Shown here piece after piece: positions 47,009 to 57,231 of a stretch of 64,000 bases of DNA. The number at the start of each line of letters is the position of its first letter. Position 1 is the stretch's first letter. The translations under genes were made by a program, and so were the position numbers. This DNA is from Jiella pelagia (GTDB lineage: Bacteria; Pseudomonadota; Alphaproteobacteria; Rhizobiales; Rhizobiaceae): contig NZ_CP114029.1 of assembly GCF_026898155.1 (NCBI RefSeq), positions 2,398,001 through 2,462,000 on the forward strand, in the 5' to 3' direction. The notes below the pieces were generated by a model. That model searched no databases. It worked only from the letters and a program-made list of their open reading frames with translations, and was not told the DNA's origin.

Positions 47009-48071
47009 ATGAGTACTCCGCGCGCCTATTGGACCGGTCACATCCGGCTTTCCCTCGTCTCCTTCCCGGTTCGGCTGTTCGCCGCCACGAGCCCGGCCAA
47101 GACGATCCAGCTCCACCAGTACGACAAGAACACCGGCAAGCGGATTCGCTACCAGAAGGTGTCGGGGTCGGACGAGGAGCCGGTCGAGAAGGACGACATC
47201 ATCAAGGGCTACGAATACGAGAAGGGCCAGTTCGTGCCCATCGAGGACGAGGAGATCGAGGCGCTCAAGGCGGAGAGCAACCACGTCATCGAGCTGACCC
47301 AGTTCACCGACGCTGCCGACATCGACCCGATCTATTACGACCGGCCCTACTATGTCGCGCCCGACGAGGACGGGGTGCTGGACGCCTATGTGACGATCCG
47401 CGAGGCGTTGAGGAAGGCCAGGAAGGTCGCGCTGGGGCGCATCGTCATCGCCAACAAGGAGCGGATCGCGGCGATCAAGCCCTGCGGCGACGGGTTGATG
47501 CTGGAGACCCTGCGCTATTCCCAGGAGGTGCGCGACGCCAAGAAGTTCTTCGAGGAGGTGAAGGACGACGCCGAGATCGACGACGAACAGCTCGAACTCG
47601 CCCAGCTCTTGATCGAGAAGAAGTCGAAGCCTTTCGACCCGAAGGCCTTCCGCGACACCTATCAGCAGGGGCTGATGGAGATCATCCAGGCGAAGATCGC
47701 CGGCAGGAAGCCGGAAGCGGAAGCCGCCCCGGAAGAAGATTCCGGCAACGTCATCGACATCATGGACGCGCTGCGCCGCAGCCTCGAACAGTCGGGCGGC
47801 GACGGCGGCAAGGGGGCGAAGGGTTCTTCCGCCGGCAAGTCGTCTTCCAGTGCGAAGTCCTCGTCGTCCGGCACGAAGGCGTCCGCATCGAAGTCTTCCG
47901 CTTCCTCGAAGTCCTCCTCGTCGTCCAAGGCGAAATCCTCCGGCTCGGCCAAGTCCGGTTCGAAATCCGCCTCCGCAAAGAGCGCCTCGTCCGACGACGC
48001 CACGAAATCGGCGTCGAAGACGAACGCGAAGAAATCGGGTGGACGGGCGAAGAGCCTCCAAGGCAGCGTAA
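47009..48071 (+). CDS. ku: Non-homologous end-joining protein Ku (one apparent frameshift)
   Basis: DNA-end-binding protein that recruits LigD to double-strand breaks. The core (residues 1-260) is standard: RAYWTGHIRLSLVSFPVRLFAAT, YEYEKGQFVPIEDEEIEAL, YYDRPYYVAPD and ALGRIVIANKERIAAI. The C-terminal tail (about 265-353) is low-complexity, rich in Ser, Lys, Ala and Gly, and probably binds DNA. Near the end, at 48052-48058, GAGCCTC replaces GAGCTC; the corrected tail reads GRAKSSKAA and stops at 48071, 4 bases before ligD. Here GAGCTC spans AAG AGC TCC codons, again not the Glu-Leu phase. Without correction the frame would read on into ligD to 48235. Confidence 0.94.
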
Positions 48072-48074
48072 GCC

Positions 48075-50853
48075 ATGGCCTCGCTCGAAACCTACAACCA
48101 GAAGCGCGACTTCTCCCGGACGAAGGAGCCACAGGGTCAGGCCGGGCGGAAGACCGGGCAAAAAGAGGGTCGCGGCTATCTCATCCAGAAGCACGACGCG
48201 ACCCGGCTGCACTACGACTTCCGCCTGGAGCATGACGGCGTGCTTCTGTCCTGGGCCGTCACCAGGGGGCCGAGCTACAACCCGTCCGACAAGCGCCTTG
48301 CCGTCCGCACCGAGGACCACCCGCTCGACTACGGCTCCTTCGAGGGCACCATCCCCAAGGGCCAGTATGGCGGCGGCACGGTCATGCTCTGGGACACCGG
48401 GGCCTGGAACCCGCTCGGGGACGTCGCCGAGGGCCTGGAACGGGGCGAACTGAAGTTCGAGCCTCTCCGGCGAGCGGCTGCAGGGCCGCTGGGTGCTTGT
48501 CCGGATGAAGCCGCGAAAGAAGGAAAAGCGCGAGAACTGGCTGCTCATCAAGGAGAAGGACGAACTCGCCCGGCCGGACGAGGACGGCGAGGCGTTTCTT
48601 TCGGGCGAGATGACTAGCATCACGACCGGCCGCTCGATGGAGGAGATCGGCGCCGAGGAAGGCGGCGAGGGCGGCGACCAGTGGTCGAGCGACGCCACCC
48701 GCGGCAAGGGCGGCAGGACATCCGCATCCGGGCGGCGCAAGGGCAAGGCGGAGACATCGAAGACGGCGGCAGGGTCCAGCGCGAAGACAAGGTCCACCAC
48801 GAAGAAGAAGGCAAGCGGAACCGCGAAGGCCGTCTCGCTGGACGACCTCGCCAAGACCTACGGCAAGCCGCAGCTCGCGACCCTCGTCGACGACCCGCCC
48901 AAGGCCGAGGGCTGGCTGCACGAGATCAAGTTCGACGGCTATCGCCTGCTCGCCCTGGTCGGCGGCGGCGAGGCGCGGCTGCTCACCCGCAACGGCAAGA
49001 ACTGGACGGAGAAATTCGGCCGCCTCGCGAAAACGTTCGAAAAGCTCGGCGTCACCGACGGGGTCTTCGACATGGAGGCTGTGGTTCTCGACGATCACGG
49101 TCGCTCCGACTTCCAGATGCTGCAGAACGTCCTGTCCGAGGAGACAGACCGGGGGATCGTCGCCTTCGTCTTCGACTGCCTGCATCTCGATGGCGAGGAC
49201 CTGACCAGCGAGCCACTGACGACCCGCAAGGAGCGGCTGAAGACGGTTCTCGACGGCCAGGCCAAGCAGGCAAAGTCGATCCTGCGCTATTCCGACCACA
49301 TTGAGGGCAAGGGCGACCAGATGATCGCCCGCTCCTGCTCCATGGGGCTCGAGGGCGTGATCTCGAAGAAGGCCGACGCGCCCTATCGCGCCGGCCGGAC
49401 GAAGAGCTGGCTCAAGTCGAAATGCATCAAGCGTCAGGAATTCGTCATCGCCGGCTTCACCAAGGCGGCCGGCGGGGCGCGGGCGATCGGCGCTCTCCAT
49501 CTCGGCTATTCGGGCGATGACGGCCTCGTCTATGCCGGCAAGGTCGGCACCGGCTTTTCCGACGTCTCGGCGCAGGCGCTGCGCGACCGGCTGGACAAGA
49601 TGACCCGCAAGACGCCGCCGGTGGAGAACCTGTCCGCCACTGAGAAGCGCGGCGCCACCTGGGTGACGCCGACGCTGCTGTGCGAAATCGCCTTCACCGA
49701 ATGGACGAGCGAGGGAAAGATCCGCCACCCCTCCTTCAAGGGCCTGCGCGAGGACAAGCCGGCCGAGGAGGTGACGCGAGAGACGCCGCAGGACGAGGAG
49801 GAAGCGGTCGAGGAAGCGGCAAGCGAGGCAGCCGGCACCGACGAGACGTCGAAGCGCTCGCCAAAGAAGCGCTCCTCCGCAAAGCCCTCGAAGGCAGCGG
49901 CATCCAAGGCAGAGCCGGCGGCGAAGTCCGCGCCCGTGGCGAAGAAGAAGCGCTCCGACAAGCCGATCAGCGTCGCCGGCGTGACCATCACCCACCCGGA
50001 CCGGCCGATCTTCGGCGAGGAGGACGGGCCGACCAAGGGCGACCTCGCGGAATATTACGGCAAGGTGGCAAAGCTGATCCTCGCCGACATCGCCGGCCAT
50101 CCGGTGTCGATTCTGCGCTGTCCCGGCGGCATCGGCGAGGAATGCTTCTTCCAGCGTTCCGCCGGCAAGGGCTGGGGCGCGGAGATCAGGCCGGTCGACG
50201 TCACCCATGACGGCAAGACCACCGAGTATTTCCACGTCGACGACGAGAAGGGGCTGCTCGAACTCGCCCAGATGGGCGGCATCGAGCTGCACCCCTGGGC
50301 CTCTTCGGTGGGCAAGGTCGATGTGCCGGACCGCCTCGTCTTCGATCTCGACCCCGACGAGGGCATCCCCTTCGAGGCGGTGAAACTCGCCGCTAGGGAT
50401 CTCGGCAACCGGCTGGACGGGCTCGGCCTCGACAGTTTCGTCAAATGCACCGGCGGCAAGGGGCTGCACGTGGTGGTGCCGATCACCCCGCGCCGCGAGT
50501 TCCCCGAGATCAAGGCGTTTGCCGCGGCGTTCGCCGAAAAGATGGTGCGCGATGCGCCGAAGGCCTATGTCGCGACGATGTCGAAGGCCAGGCGCAAGGG
50601 CCGGATCTTCATCGACTATTTCCGCAACGACCATGCGGCGACCTCGATCGCCGACTATTCGGTGCGGGCCCGGCCCGGCGCCCGCTGCGCCGTGCCGCTC
50701 GACTGGGAGGAACTCGACGCGCTCGAGACCGCAGACGCGTTCACGATGGAGCGGGTGCTCGCCCGCATCGCGGCGGGCGAAGCCTATGAACGTCCGACCA
50801 TGCGCCAGTCGATCACCAAGAAGATGATGGGCGCGCTCGGGCTGAAGGGCTGA
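48075..50853 (+). CDS. ligD: Multifunctional ATP-dependent DNA ligase LigD (one apparent frameshift)
   Basis: End-joining enzyme of about 925 residues with three parts in order: phosphoesterase (about 20-150; [31 protein letters not shown]), ATP-dependent ligase (about 255-560; adenylation Lys in EIKFDGYR, then [11 protein letters not shown] and [13 protein letters not shown]), and primase-polymerase (about 635-920; VFDLDPDEG metal Asp pair, [22 protein letters not shown]). Lys/Ser/Ala-rich linkers join the parts (about 205-255 and 580-630). The frame breaks at 48459-48465, GAGCCTC for GAG CTC (GELKFE-LSGERL). It follows ku by 3 bases, the classical two-gene end-joining pair. Confidence 0.95.
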
Positions 50854-50880
50854 GGGGAGCCTGTTTCCAGCGTCGGCCGA

Positions 50881-52032
50881 TCAGTCCCGCTCGTCCATTC
50901 CGCCAGCGTCCGCCACGAGCTTCAGATGATGGTCGGCGTCGCCGAAGGCGAGGTCGATCATCGCCTGGCGCTTGAAGTGGTGGGCGATCTCGTACTCCAT
51001 GGTGACGCCGACGCCGCCGTGAAGCTGCACGGCGTTCTGGCCGATGAAGCGGCCGGAGCGGCCGATCTGCACCTTCGCCGCCGAGATCGCCGCGCGCCGC
51101 GCCGCCTCGTCGCTCTCGCCGGCGCTCATCGCGGCGAAAATCGCCATCGAGCGCGCCTGTTCGAGCGCCATGTACATTTCCGAGGCCCGATGCTGCAGCA
51201 CCTGGAAGGCGGCGATCGGCACGCCGAATTGCTTGCGCTCCTTGATGTAGGCGACCGTCAGCTCAACCATCCGCTCCATCGAGCCCACCGCTTCGGCGCA
51301 GAGCGCTGCGATCGCCTCGGCCTCGATCCGGGCGATCGCCGGCCATCCGCCTTCCGGGTCACCGAGCACGGCGTCCTGGGGTACGATGACGTCCGCGAAA
51401 GATAGCTCCGCCGCGCGCATCCCGTCCTGGGTCTCGAAGCCGCGGCGCGAAAGGCCTTGTGCCTCGGCCGGAACGTGGAAGAGGCCGAGCCCTGCGGTGT
51501 CACCCGGCGCGCCGGCGGTTCGGGCGGCGACGACGAAGCCGGTGGCGGTGTCGCCGTGCAGCACCAGCGTCTTCTCACCGGAAAGGCGGAAGCCGCCACC
51601 GTCACGCTTTGCCTCCATGGCGATCCTCGAGAGGTCGTAGCGGGTGGCGCGTTCGGCGAAGGCGAAGGCGAGGCGGCTCGTGCCCTCGACGAGGCCGGGG
51701 ACGATCGCAGCCCGCTGCTCGGCCGAGGCGGCATGGCGCAGCGCCGCGCCGGTCATGACGACCGAGGCGAGATAGGGCTCGACCACGAGGGCCCGTCCGA
51801 ACGCCTCCATGACGATCATCGTCTCCACCGGGCCGGCGCCAAGACCGCCATCCGCTTCGTCGAAGGGAATTGCGAAGAGGCCGAGTTCGGCGAAGGACTG
51901 CCAGATCTTTTTGCTGAAACCCGGCTCTTCAGCCCGGTGCTTCTCGCGGGCCTCGAAGCCGTACTCGGCACGCAGGAGCCGCGTGACCGAGTCCTTGATG
52001 AGGCTCTGTTCCTCGGAGAGATCGAAATCCAT
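50881..52032 (-). CDS. Acyl-CoA dehydrogenase family protein (short partner)
   Basis: FAD flavoprotein fold of 383 residues: N-terminal helices (MDFDLSEEQSLIKDSVTRLL), middle beta domain (FAFAERATRYDLS in place of the usual AxTEPxAGSD) and C-terminal helices with RKQFGVPIAAFQVLQH, then GGVGVTMEYEIAHHFKR. The missing TEPxAGSD motif and lack of a clear catalytic Glu suggest a non-classical or partner subunit. It follows the second acyl-CoA dehydrogenase by 120 bases; such gene pairs can form mixed tetramers, as known for steroid side-chain enzymes. Substrate unknown. Confidence 0.85.
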   Translation of the reverse strand: MDFDLSEEQSLIKDSVTRLLRAEYGFEAREKHRAEEPGFSKKIWQSFAELGLFAIPFDEADGGLGAGPVETMIVMEAFGRALVVEPYLASVVMTGAALRHAASAEQRAAIVPGLVEGTSRLAFAFAERATRYDLSRIAMEAKRDGGGFRLSGEKTLVLHGDTATGFVVAARTAGAPGDTAGLGLFHVPAEAQGLSRRGFETQDGMRAAELSFADVIVPQDAVLGDPEGGWPAIARIEAEAIAALCAEAVGSMERMVELTVAYIKERKQFGVPIAAFQVLQHRASEMYMALEQARSMAIFAAMSAGESDEAARRAAISAAKVQIGRSGRFIGQNAVQLHGGVGVTMEYEIAHHFKRQAMIDLAFGDADHHLKLVADAGGMDERD

Positions 52033-52152
52033 GGGGTTCCTCCCGGAAATTGTCGTCGATGGCTGGCCGCTTTCCTGCGGCGACGGCGTCGACTTGATAG
52101 TCTGATCAGGCGGTGCCTCGCGCCCACATCGGCCGAATGGGTCAGCCGGCCC

Positions 52153-53355
52153 TCAAAGCCCCAGGATCGCCTTGGCGATGATGTTCTTCTGGATCTCGTT
52201 GGAGCCGCCGTAGATCGAGACCTTGCGCATGTTGAAATAGTTCGGCGCGATCGGGGCGGCGTAGTCGGGGCCGACCGGCGGCTCGTTGCGGCCTTCGATC
52301 TCCTCGGCCTCGTAGGGCAAAGCGAAGGGGCCGATCGCCTCCATCAGGAGTTCGGTCGCCGCCTGCTGGAGTTCCGTGCCCTTGATCTTCAGGATCGACG
52401 AGGCCGGGTCCGGTTTGCCGTGGCCACGCCGCGCCTCGGCGGAGACGACGCGCAGCTGGGTCATTTCCAGCGCCTTCAGTTCGATCTCGACGGCCGCGAC
52501 CTTTTCCCGGAAGCGCTGATCGTCCCAGACGACGCCGGTTCCCGCCGGCTCGGCCTTGGCGATCTCCTTCAGCCGGCGGATGCGCTCCTTGGTGGCGCCG
52601 ACGCCGGCGATCCCGGTGCGCTCGTTGCCGAGCAGGAATTTCGCGTAGTCCCAGCCCCTGTTCTCCTCGCCGACGAGGTTTTCCGCCGGCACCTTCACGT
52701 CGGTGAAGAACACCTCGTTGACCTCGTGGCCGCCCTCGATGGTGCGGATCGGGCGTACCGTGATGCCGGGCGTCTTCATGTCGATCAGGAGGAAGGAGAT
52801 GCCCATCTGCTTCTTCGGCGCCTGCGGATCGGTGCGCACGAGGCAGAAGATCCAGTCGGCATACTGGCCGAGCGTCGTCCAGGTCTTCTGGCCGTTGACC
52901 ACATAGTGATCACCCTCGCGGACGGCCCGCGTCGACAGGCCGGCGAGGTCGGAGCCGGCGCCGGGCTCGGAAAAGCCCTGGCACCACCAGTCGTCGAGAT
53001 TGGCGATGCGCGGCAGGAAGCGCGCCTTCTGCTCGTCGGAGCCGAAGGTGTAGATCACCGGCCCGACCATCGAATGGCCGAAGGGCAGCATTTGCGGCGC
53101 TGGTGCCCGCTGCATCTCGTCGAGGAAGATATATTGCCGGATCGGGTCCCAGCCGGTGCCGCCATATTCGACCGGCCAGTGCGGGACGGACCAGCCCTTG
53201 TCGTTGAGGATGCGGGTCCAGCGGACTAGCTGGTCCTTGGAGACGTGGCGCCCGGCGCGCAGGGTCTCCCTCGCGTCCTTCGGCACGTTCTCGGCGATGA
53301 AGGCGCGCACCTCCGCGCGAAATGCCGCCTCTTCGGGGGTGAATTTCAGGTCCAT
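52153..53355 (-). CDS. Acyl-CoA dehydrogenase family protein (long partner)
   Basis: Acyl-CoA dehydrogenase of 400 residues. Marks: MDLKFTPEEAAFRAEVRAFI at the start, WPVEYGGTGWDPIRQYIF, CQGFSEPGAGSDLAGL (FAD/substrate site), DYVVNGQKTWTT-like VNGQKTWTTLGQYADW, and NMRKVSIYGGSNEIQKNIIAKAILGL at the end. It uses an electron-transfer flavoprotein to make an enoyl-CoA. An ATG at 53355 fits the family start; no earlier start is needed. It is upstream of the shorter partner on the same strand. Confidence 0.9.
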   Translation of the reverse strand: MDLKFTPEEAAFRAEVRAFIAENVPKDARETLRAGRHVSKDQLVRWTRILNDKGWSVPHWPVEYGGTGWDPIRQYIFLDEMQRAPAPQMLPFGHSMVGPVIYTFGSDEQKARFLPRIANLDDWWCQGFSEPGAGSDLAGLSTRAVREGDHYVVNGQKTWTTLGQYADWIFCLVRTDPQAPKKQMGISFLLIDMKTPGITVRPIRTIEGGHEVNEVFFTDVKVPAENLVGEENRGWDYAKFLLGNERTGIAGVGATKERIRRLKEIAKAEPAGTGVVWDDQRFREKVAAVEIELKALEMTQLRVVSAEARRGHGKPDPASSILKIKGTELQQAATELLMEAIGPFALPYEAEEIEGRNEPPVGPDYAAPIAPNYFNMRKVSIYGGSNEIQKNIIAKAILGL

Positions 53356-53590
53356 CGATCGTCCTCCCGATCTTGCGGCTGGTTGCGGGATCCCGCGCCG
53401 CCGCTCGTCTCTTTCCGCATGCACCCGGTGGGCCAGCGCTGCAAGCATTTTAATTGACGCAAACGTAAGAGTAAATTCGCCGCGGTGCCTGCGGGCGAAA
53501 GCCGGGACTTTTCCTCGTGCTAGGATGTGACTAGGGTTCGCCCGACCATGGGTTCGGGTGGGCATCGAATCGCAAAGAGGAGAGTGGTCT

Positions 53591-54127
53591 TTGTTCAGAA
53601 AATTAGCGGCCTTCGTCGTCGCGCTGTTGATCCTGCCGGGGCTCGCCGCGGCCCATGGTCCGACGCGCCAGAAGGCGAGCGAGACGATCACCATCGATGC
53701 GGCGCCGGACAAGGTCTGGGCGGTGATCGAGAATTTCGGCGACATGTCCTGGCATCCGCGGATCGCCATGGCCGATGCGCCGAAGGGCAACGAAAAGGGC
53801 TCGGTGCGGACCCTCGGCTTCACCACCGGCGGGATGATGGAGGAGGAACTCTCCAAATACGACGCCGAGAAGATGACCTATTCGACCTTCATCGGCCATG
53901 TGAACACCGACCTTTTGCCGGCGACGAACTATTCCGCGACGATCACCGTCAAGCCGGCCGAGGGCGGGGCGAAGTCCGATGTCACCTGGCGCGCCGCCTT
54001 CTATCGCGGCTATCCGAACAACGAGCCGCCAGCCGAACTCAACGACGAGGCGGCGGTTACGGGCGTGAGCGCCTTCATCACCGAGGGGCTCGAGAACCTC
54101 AAGAAGACGGTCGAATCGGGCTCGTGA
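53591..54127 (+). CDS. Periplasmic SRPBCC protein, MxaD-like
   Basis: Begins at a TTG (53591) with AGAGGAGAG at ideal spacing; a GTG at 53558 is also in frame. The 178-residue product has a signal peptide (about residues 1-19, ending LAAA-HG), then one START/SRPBCC-type domain: ASETITIDAAPDKVWAVIENFGDMSWHPRI. MxaD of methylotrophs has the same fold and helps electron transfer from methanol dehydrogenase to its cytochrome. Position as first gene of this PQQ locus supports that. Its stop overlaps the next start (GTGA). Confidence 0.8.
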   Translation: MFRKLAAFVVALLILPGLAAAHGPTRQKASETITIDAAPDKVWAVIENFGDMSWHPRIAMADAPKGNEKGSVRTLGFTTGGMMEEELSKYDAEKMTYSTFIGHVNTDLLPATNYSATITVKPAEGGAKSDVTWRAAFYRGYPNNEPPAELNDEAAVTGVSAFITEGLENLKKTVESGS

Positions 54128-55158
54128 GCGGGCGCTTCCATCGGCAGCACCGGGCGGCGGCGCATCGTCGCGCCGCGCTCGGCCTCGCCGCGCTCGTTGC
54201 GCTGGCCACAGGCGGGGCCGCCGCGGCCGGCGACGTCGCTTATGTGACCAGCCAGGAGGCCGAAACCCTCTCCTTCGTCGATCTCGACGCGATGAAGGTC
54301 GAGGCGACGATCGCCATCCCCGGCAAGCCGGCCGGTATCGCCGTCAGCCGCGACGGGCGCCGCGCCTATGTGTCGCAGCCCGAGGCGCGGCAGATCGCTA
54401 TCGTCGACACCGTGTCCCGCAAGCTGGTCGGCGAGGTGGATGTCGGCGGCGGCCCGCTCGGCATTGCCGTTCATCCGTCCGGATCGCCGGTCTATGTCGC
54501 CGACTGGTATTCCCATTCGCTGCTCCTGGTCGATCCGGAAAAGCGCGCGGTCGTCGGCAGCTTCGAGACCGGCAAGTCGCCCTCGGGCGTCACAGTGTCG
54601 ACCAGCGGCGAGGTCGTCGTCACGGCGGATCGCGATTCCAACCAGATCTCCTTCTTCGCGGCGGAGACCGGGGAGGTGATTGCAAGGGTCACGGTAGGAG
54701 AGCGCCCCTTCGGCGTGTCCTTCTCGCCGGACGGCGACCGTGTCTACGCGGCCAATGTCGGCTCGAACAGCGTCAGCGTCGTCGACGCGCGCGGCCATTT
54801 CGTCATCCGCACCGTGCCGGTGGGTTCGCACCCGTATGACGCCGTCGAGACGATGGATAAGGTCTTCGTCACAGACCAGTATGGCGGCACGGTCACGGTC
54901 TTCGATCCGACAAGCGGCGAGCGGATCGATCAGCTGGATTGCTGCGACTATCCCGAAGGCATCGCGCCCGGCACCGACGGGGCCCATGTCTATGTCGCCA
55001 ATTGGTTCGCCAACACGCTCGACAAGATCGACGCGGCGAGCCTCGACGTCGTTGGCAGCGTCGATGTGCCGGACGGGCCGCGGGCTTTCGGCGAATTCGT
55101 TCGTGCGGCGCCGGCGGCAGTGGGAAGCGCTGAGACGACTGACACTCCGGGTCAGTGA
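54124..55158 (+). CDS. Periplasmic YVTN-type beta-propeller protein of the PQQ locus
   Basis: Seven-bladed propeller-like protein of 344 residues, GTG start overlapping the stop before it. A signal sequence covers about residues 1-36 (ALGLAALVALATGGAAAAG). Repeats of about 42 residues contain YVxxxxxxxVxVVD-type strands: AYVTSQEAETLSFVDLD, AYVSQPEARQIAIVD, VYVADWYSHSLLLVD, VYAANVGSNSVSVVD and VYVANWFANTLDKID. Such propellers occur in PQQ-dependent alcohol-oxidation clusters and are thought to assist the dehydrogenase; the role is not proved. A CCD pair (about residue 275) is unusual in a propeller. Confidence 0.82.
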   Translation: MSGRFHRQHRAAAHRRAALGLAALVALATGGAAAAGDVAYVTSQEAETLSFVDLDAMKVEATIAIPGKPAGIAVSRDGRRAYVSQPEARQIAIVDTVSRKLVGEVDVGGGPLGIAVHPSGSPVYVADWYSHSLLLVDPEKRAVVGSFETGKSPSGVTVSTSGEVVVTADRDSNQISFFAAETGEVIARVTVGERPFGVSFSPDGDRVYAANVGSNSVSVVDARGHFVIRTVPVGSHPYDAVETMDKVFVTDQYGGTVTVFDPTSGERIDQLDCCDYPEGIAPGTDGAHVYVANWFANTLDKIDAASLDVVGSVDVPDGPRAFGEFVRAAPAAVGSAETTDTPGQ

Positions 55159-55308
55159 GGCTCGGGACGATTTGGGCCGGTGGGCGACCGGCGGGTGATG
55201 ATCGGGAACCATTCCCGCCGGAATTTGCGGGACAACGGCCGCGGGGGCTTGTTGCACGGATGAGACACGAGGCCCGCAACCTCGGTGTTCGCTTCGGGAG
55301 GAAGCCAG

Positions 55309-55851
55309 ATGAAGACGACTTTTCACACGCGTTCGGCACTTGCCGTCTTCGCGCTTGCGGGCGCGCTGGCGGCGGGATCGCCCTCCGGCAGTGCGGCCCA
55401 GCCGAGCGGCAACTCCGCCGCACCGGCCGTCGCGACGGAGGGGGGCGACCAAGGAGCGGCTGCGAGCGCCGGCCAGACTGCCGGCGGTAGCGGCGCGGGG
55501 GGCAGCTTGAGCGGCGAACAGGCGGGCGCCACCCGCTTTCCAGCGGAACCGGACGAGCGGGCGTCCGTCGTCCGCTCCGACTATCCGACCACCGCCATCG
55601 CCGATTACGTCTTCGCCTGCATGGCGACCAACGGCGAGACCCGGACGGCTCTCGAGCAGTGCTCCTGCTCCTTCGACGTCGTCGCCTCGATCATCCCCCA
55701 TGAGCGTTATGTCGAAGCCTCGACCTGGCTCTCGATGCAGCAGGTCACCGGCGAGAAGGGTGCGCTCTTCAAGGAATCGGCCGAGTCCAAAGCGGCGATC
55801 GGCGACCTTCGGCGCGCCCAGGCCGAGGCGGAGATCCGGTGCTTCGAGTAG
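55309..55851 (+). CDS. Small secreted cysteine-containing protein of the PQQ locus
   Basis: Not a named family to me. The 180-residue product has a signal peptide (to about 30, ending GSAA-Q), a low-complexity Gly/Ala/Ser/Gln stretch (about 31-78) and a compact C-terminal domain (about 85-180) with four cysteines: FACMAT, QCSCSFD and the end IRCFE. The linker style resembles that of the cytochrome gene downstream. Its ATG at 55309 follows GGGAGGAAG. Because it lies between the propeller gene and the SoxYZ-like gene, a periplasmic role in alcohol oxidation is likely. Confidence 0.72.
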   Translation: MKTTFHTRSALAVFALAGALAAGSPSGSAAQPSGNSAAPAVATEGGDQGAAASAGQTAGGSGAGGSLSGEQAGATRFPAEPDERASVVRSDYPTTAIADYVFACMATNGETRTALEQCSCSFDVVASIIPHERYVEASTWLSMQQVTGEKGALFKESAESKAAIGDLRRAQAEAEIRCFE

Positions 55852-55969
55852 CGCTGCTCGGTGTCGCCGGGCGGAGAAGCCGCTTATTCTGAGACGCGCC
55901 GCCCAATTTCAGCTGGTGCATGGTCTTGCGACGTAGGGCAGCGGGGCTGGCGCCATTCCTCTCCGCTTC

Positions 55970-56109
55970 GTCATCCCGGGCTTGCCCCGGGATCGATGCC
56001 AGATCATCCCTGCCACCGAGACACTTGACCGCGACCATCTTGTTTTCCCATGTCGGGGAGACCCATTCCATCGCAGAGGAATGGATCCCGGCTCTGCGGC
56101 CGGGATGAC
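55970..56109. repeat. REP-like inverted-repeat element in the PQQ locus
   Basis: GTCATCCCGG (55970-55979) and its exact inverse CCGGGATGAC (56100-56109) bound a 140-base stretch. Inside are ATCCCGGG-CTTGC-CCCGGGAT (55973-55993), CCATTCC...GGAATGG (about 56063-56084) and ATCCCGG...CCGGGAT (about 56086-56106). GTCATCCCGGGC/CCGGGATGAC borders are typical of dispersed repeats between alphaproteobacterial genes. It fills the 321-base gap between the convergent Cys-protein and SoxYZ-like genes, where it may act as a terminator. No transposase. Confidence 0.7.
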
Positions 56110-56172
56110 AGAGCGTTGGCGCTTCGGCAGGTTCGGTCGGCGTCAGCTCCGCTGGACACGCCGCCCCCCGTC

Positions 56173-57023
56173 CTACGACTGTTCGCCCGAAAACGTCTTC
56201 TCGAACACCTTTCCCTCGGTGTCGGACGCCTTTGCATGGAACGGGCCGGCGCCATCCGCGCCGTAGCTGAAGCGGAAACTCGGATCTTCCGAGATCGAGA
56301 TGCCGCCGGTCATGGTGAAGAGCGCCTGGCCGCCCTTGTCGATTTCGAGGCTCGGTGACGAAGTGGGCGGGGATGTAGAGAAGCGTGACCTGATCCTTCT
56401 GCAGGCCGGAATTGTTGGGGTGGCGGATCATCAGCTGCGCCTCGCGAACGGACGTGTCGTCCGCCGAGAATTCGCGCATCTTCATCTTGCCCATTTCACG
56501 CGCGGCGACTTCCGGGTCTTTCGCCGCAGGTGCGGCGCAGCCGCCGGCGGCCTTCACGAAGGTCTTGGTCACGTAGAGCTTGCCGTCGGCGGTCTCGGCG
56601 ACGGCATGCATGTCCGTATAGGCGTTGACCCGCACCCGGGTCGACAGCGCCCGGATGTCTGCGCCTTTCGCAAATTCGAAGGTGGCAGCGACGGGCGAGG
56701 GGTTCTCGTCGATGACGAGGGTGACCTTACGCACGTCCATCTTCGGGTCGAAGCTGAGCTTCACCGGCACGATGGCCGGGTCGGTCGCCCGCTTCGGTGC
56801 CTCGATGGCGATCGTGTCGGTCCCCTCGATGAGGCTCCCGGTCGCCGAAGAGGTCGGGCTTCAGCTCGCTCCAGGCCGAGCTTGCCTCGGCGGCCTTCTG
56901 TTCCGGCGACGGGCTGGTCTGCGCGGCGCCCGGGCCGGAGGCCGCAAGGACGAGGGCGGCCGATGCGACGAGGGTAAGGGCGGCTCCCCGAGACGCGCTG
57001 CGGATCTTGCCATTCTTGGCCAT
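56173..57023 (-). CDS. Quinoprotein-dehydrogenase-associated SoxYZ-like carrier (two apparent frameshifts)
   Basis: A fusion of SoxY-like and SoxZ-like parts, about 282 residues. Signal peptide at about 1-35 (ending AAQTSPSP). The first part has KLSFDPKMDVRKVTLVIDENPSPVAATFEF; the middle has VKAAGGCAAPAA, the swinging Cys position of SoxY but internal; the second part has MIRHPNNSGLQKDQVTLLYIPAHFVTE. Breaks at 56831-56837 (GDRE-LIEGTDT) and 56347-56353 (FVTE-LEIDKGG) both read GAGCCTC on the coding strand for GAG CTC. Corrected, the end is FEKTFSGEQS, stop at 56173. It lies downstream of the metallohydrolase gene on the same strand. Confidence 0.85.
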
Positions 57024-57231
57024 GACTTTCCTCCCATGGGGTTCTTCGCCGGGACTTTGCGTCAACTCCCGATCGACGCCGGCGGCCCTGGCTTGGCGCC
57101 GCGTCGTTCGACCCAATGTCGCTCGTCGCCGCGGCTTCGGCAAGCGTCGAGGCCTTCACGGAGCCGGGAACGACCAGGTGTCGAGCGTTCGAACGCAGCG
57201 GAAGACCTCAGATGACTGGCCGGCCTCGGCG

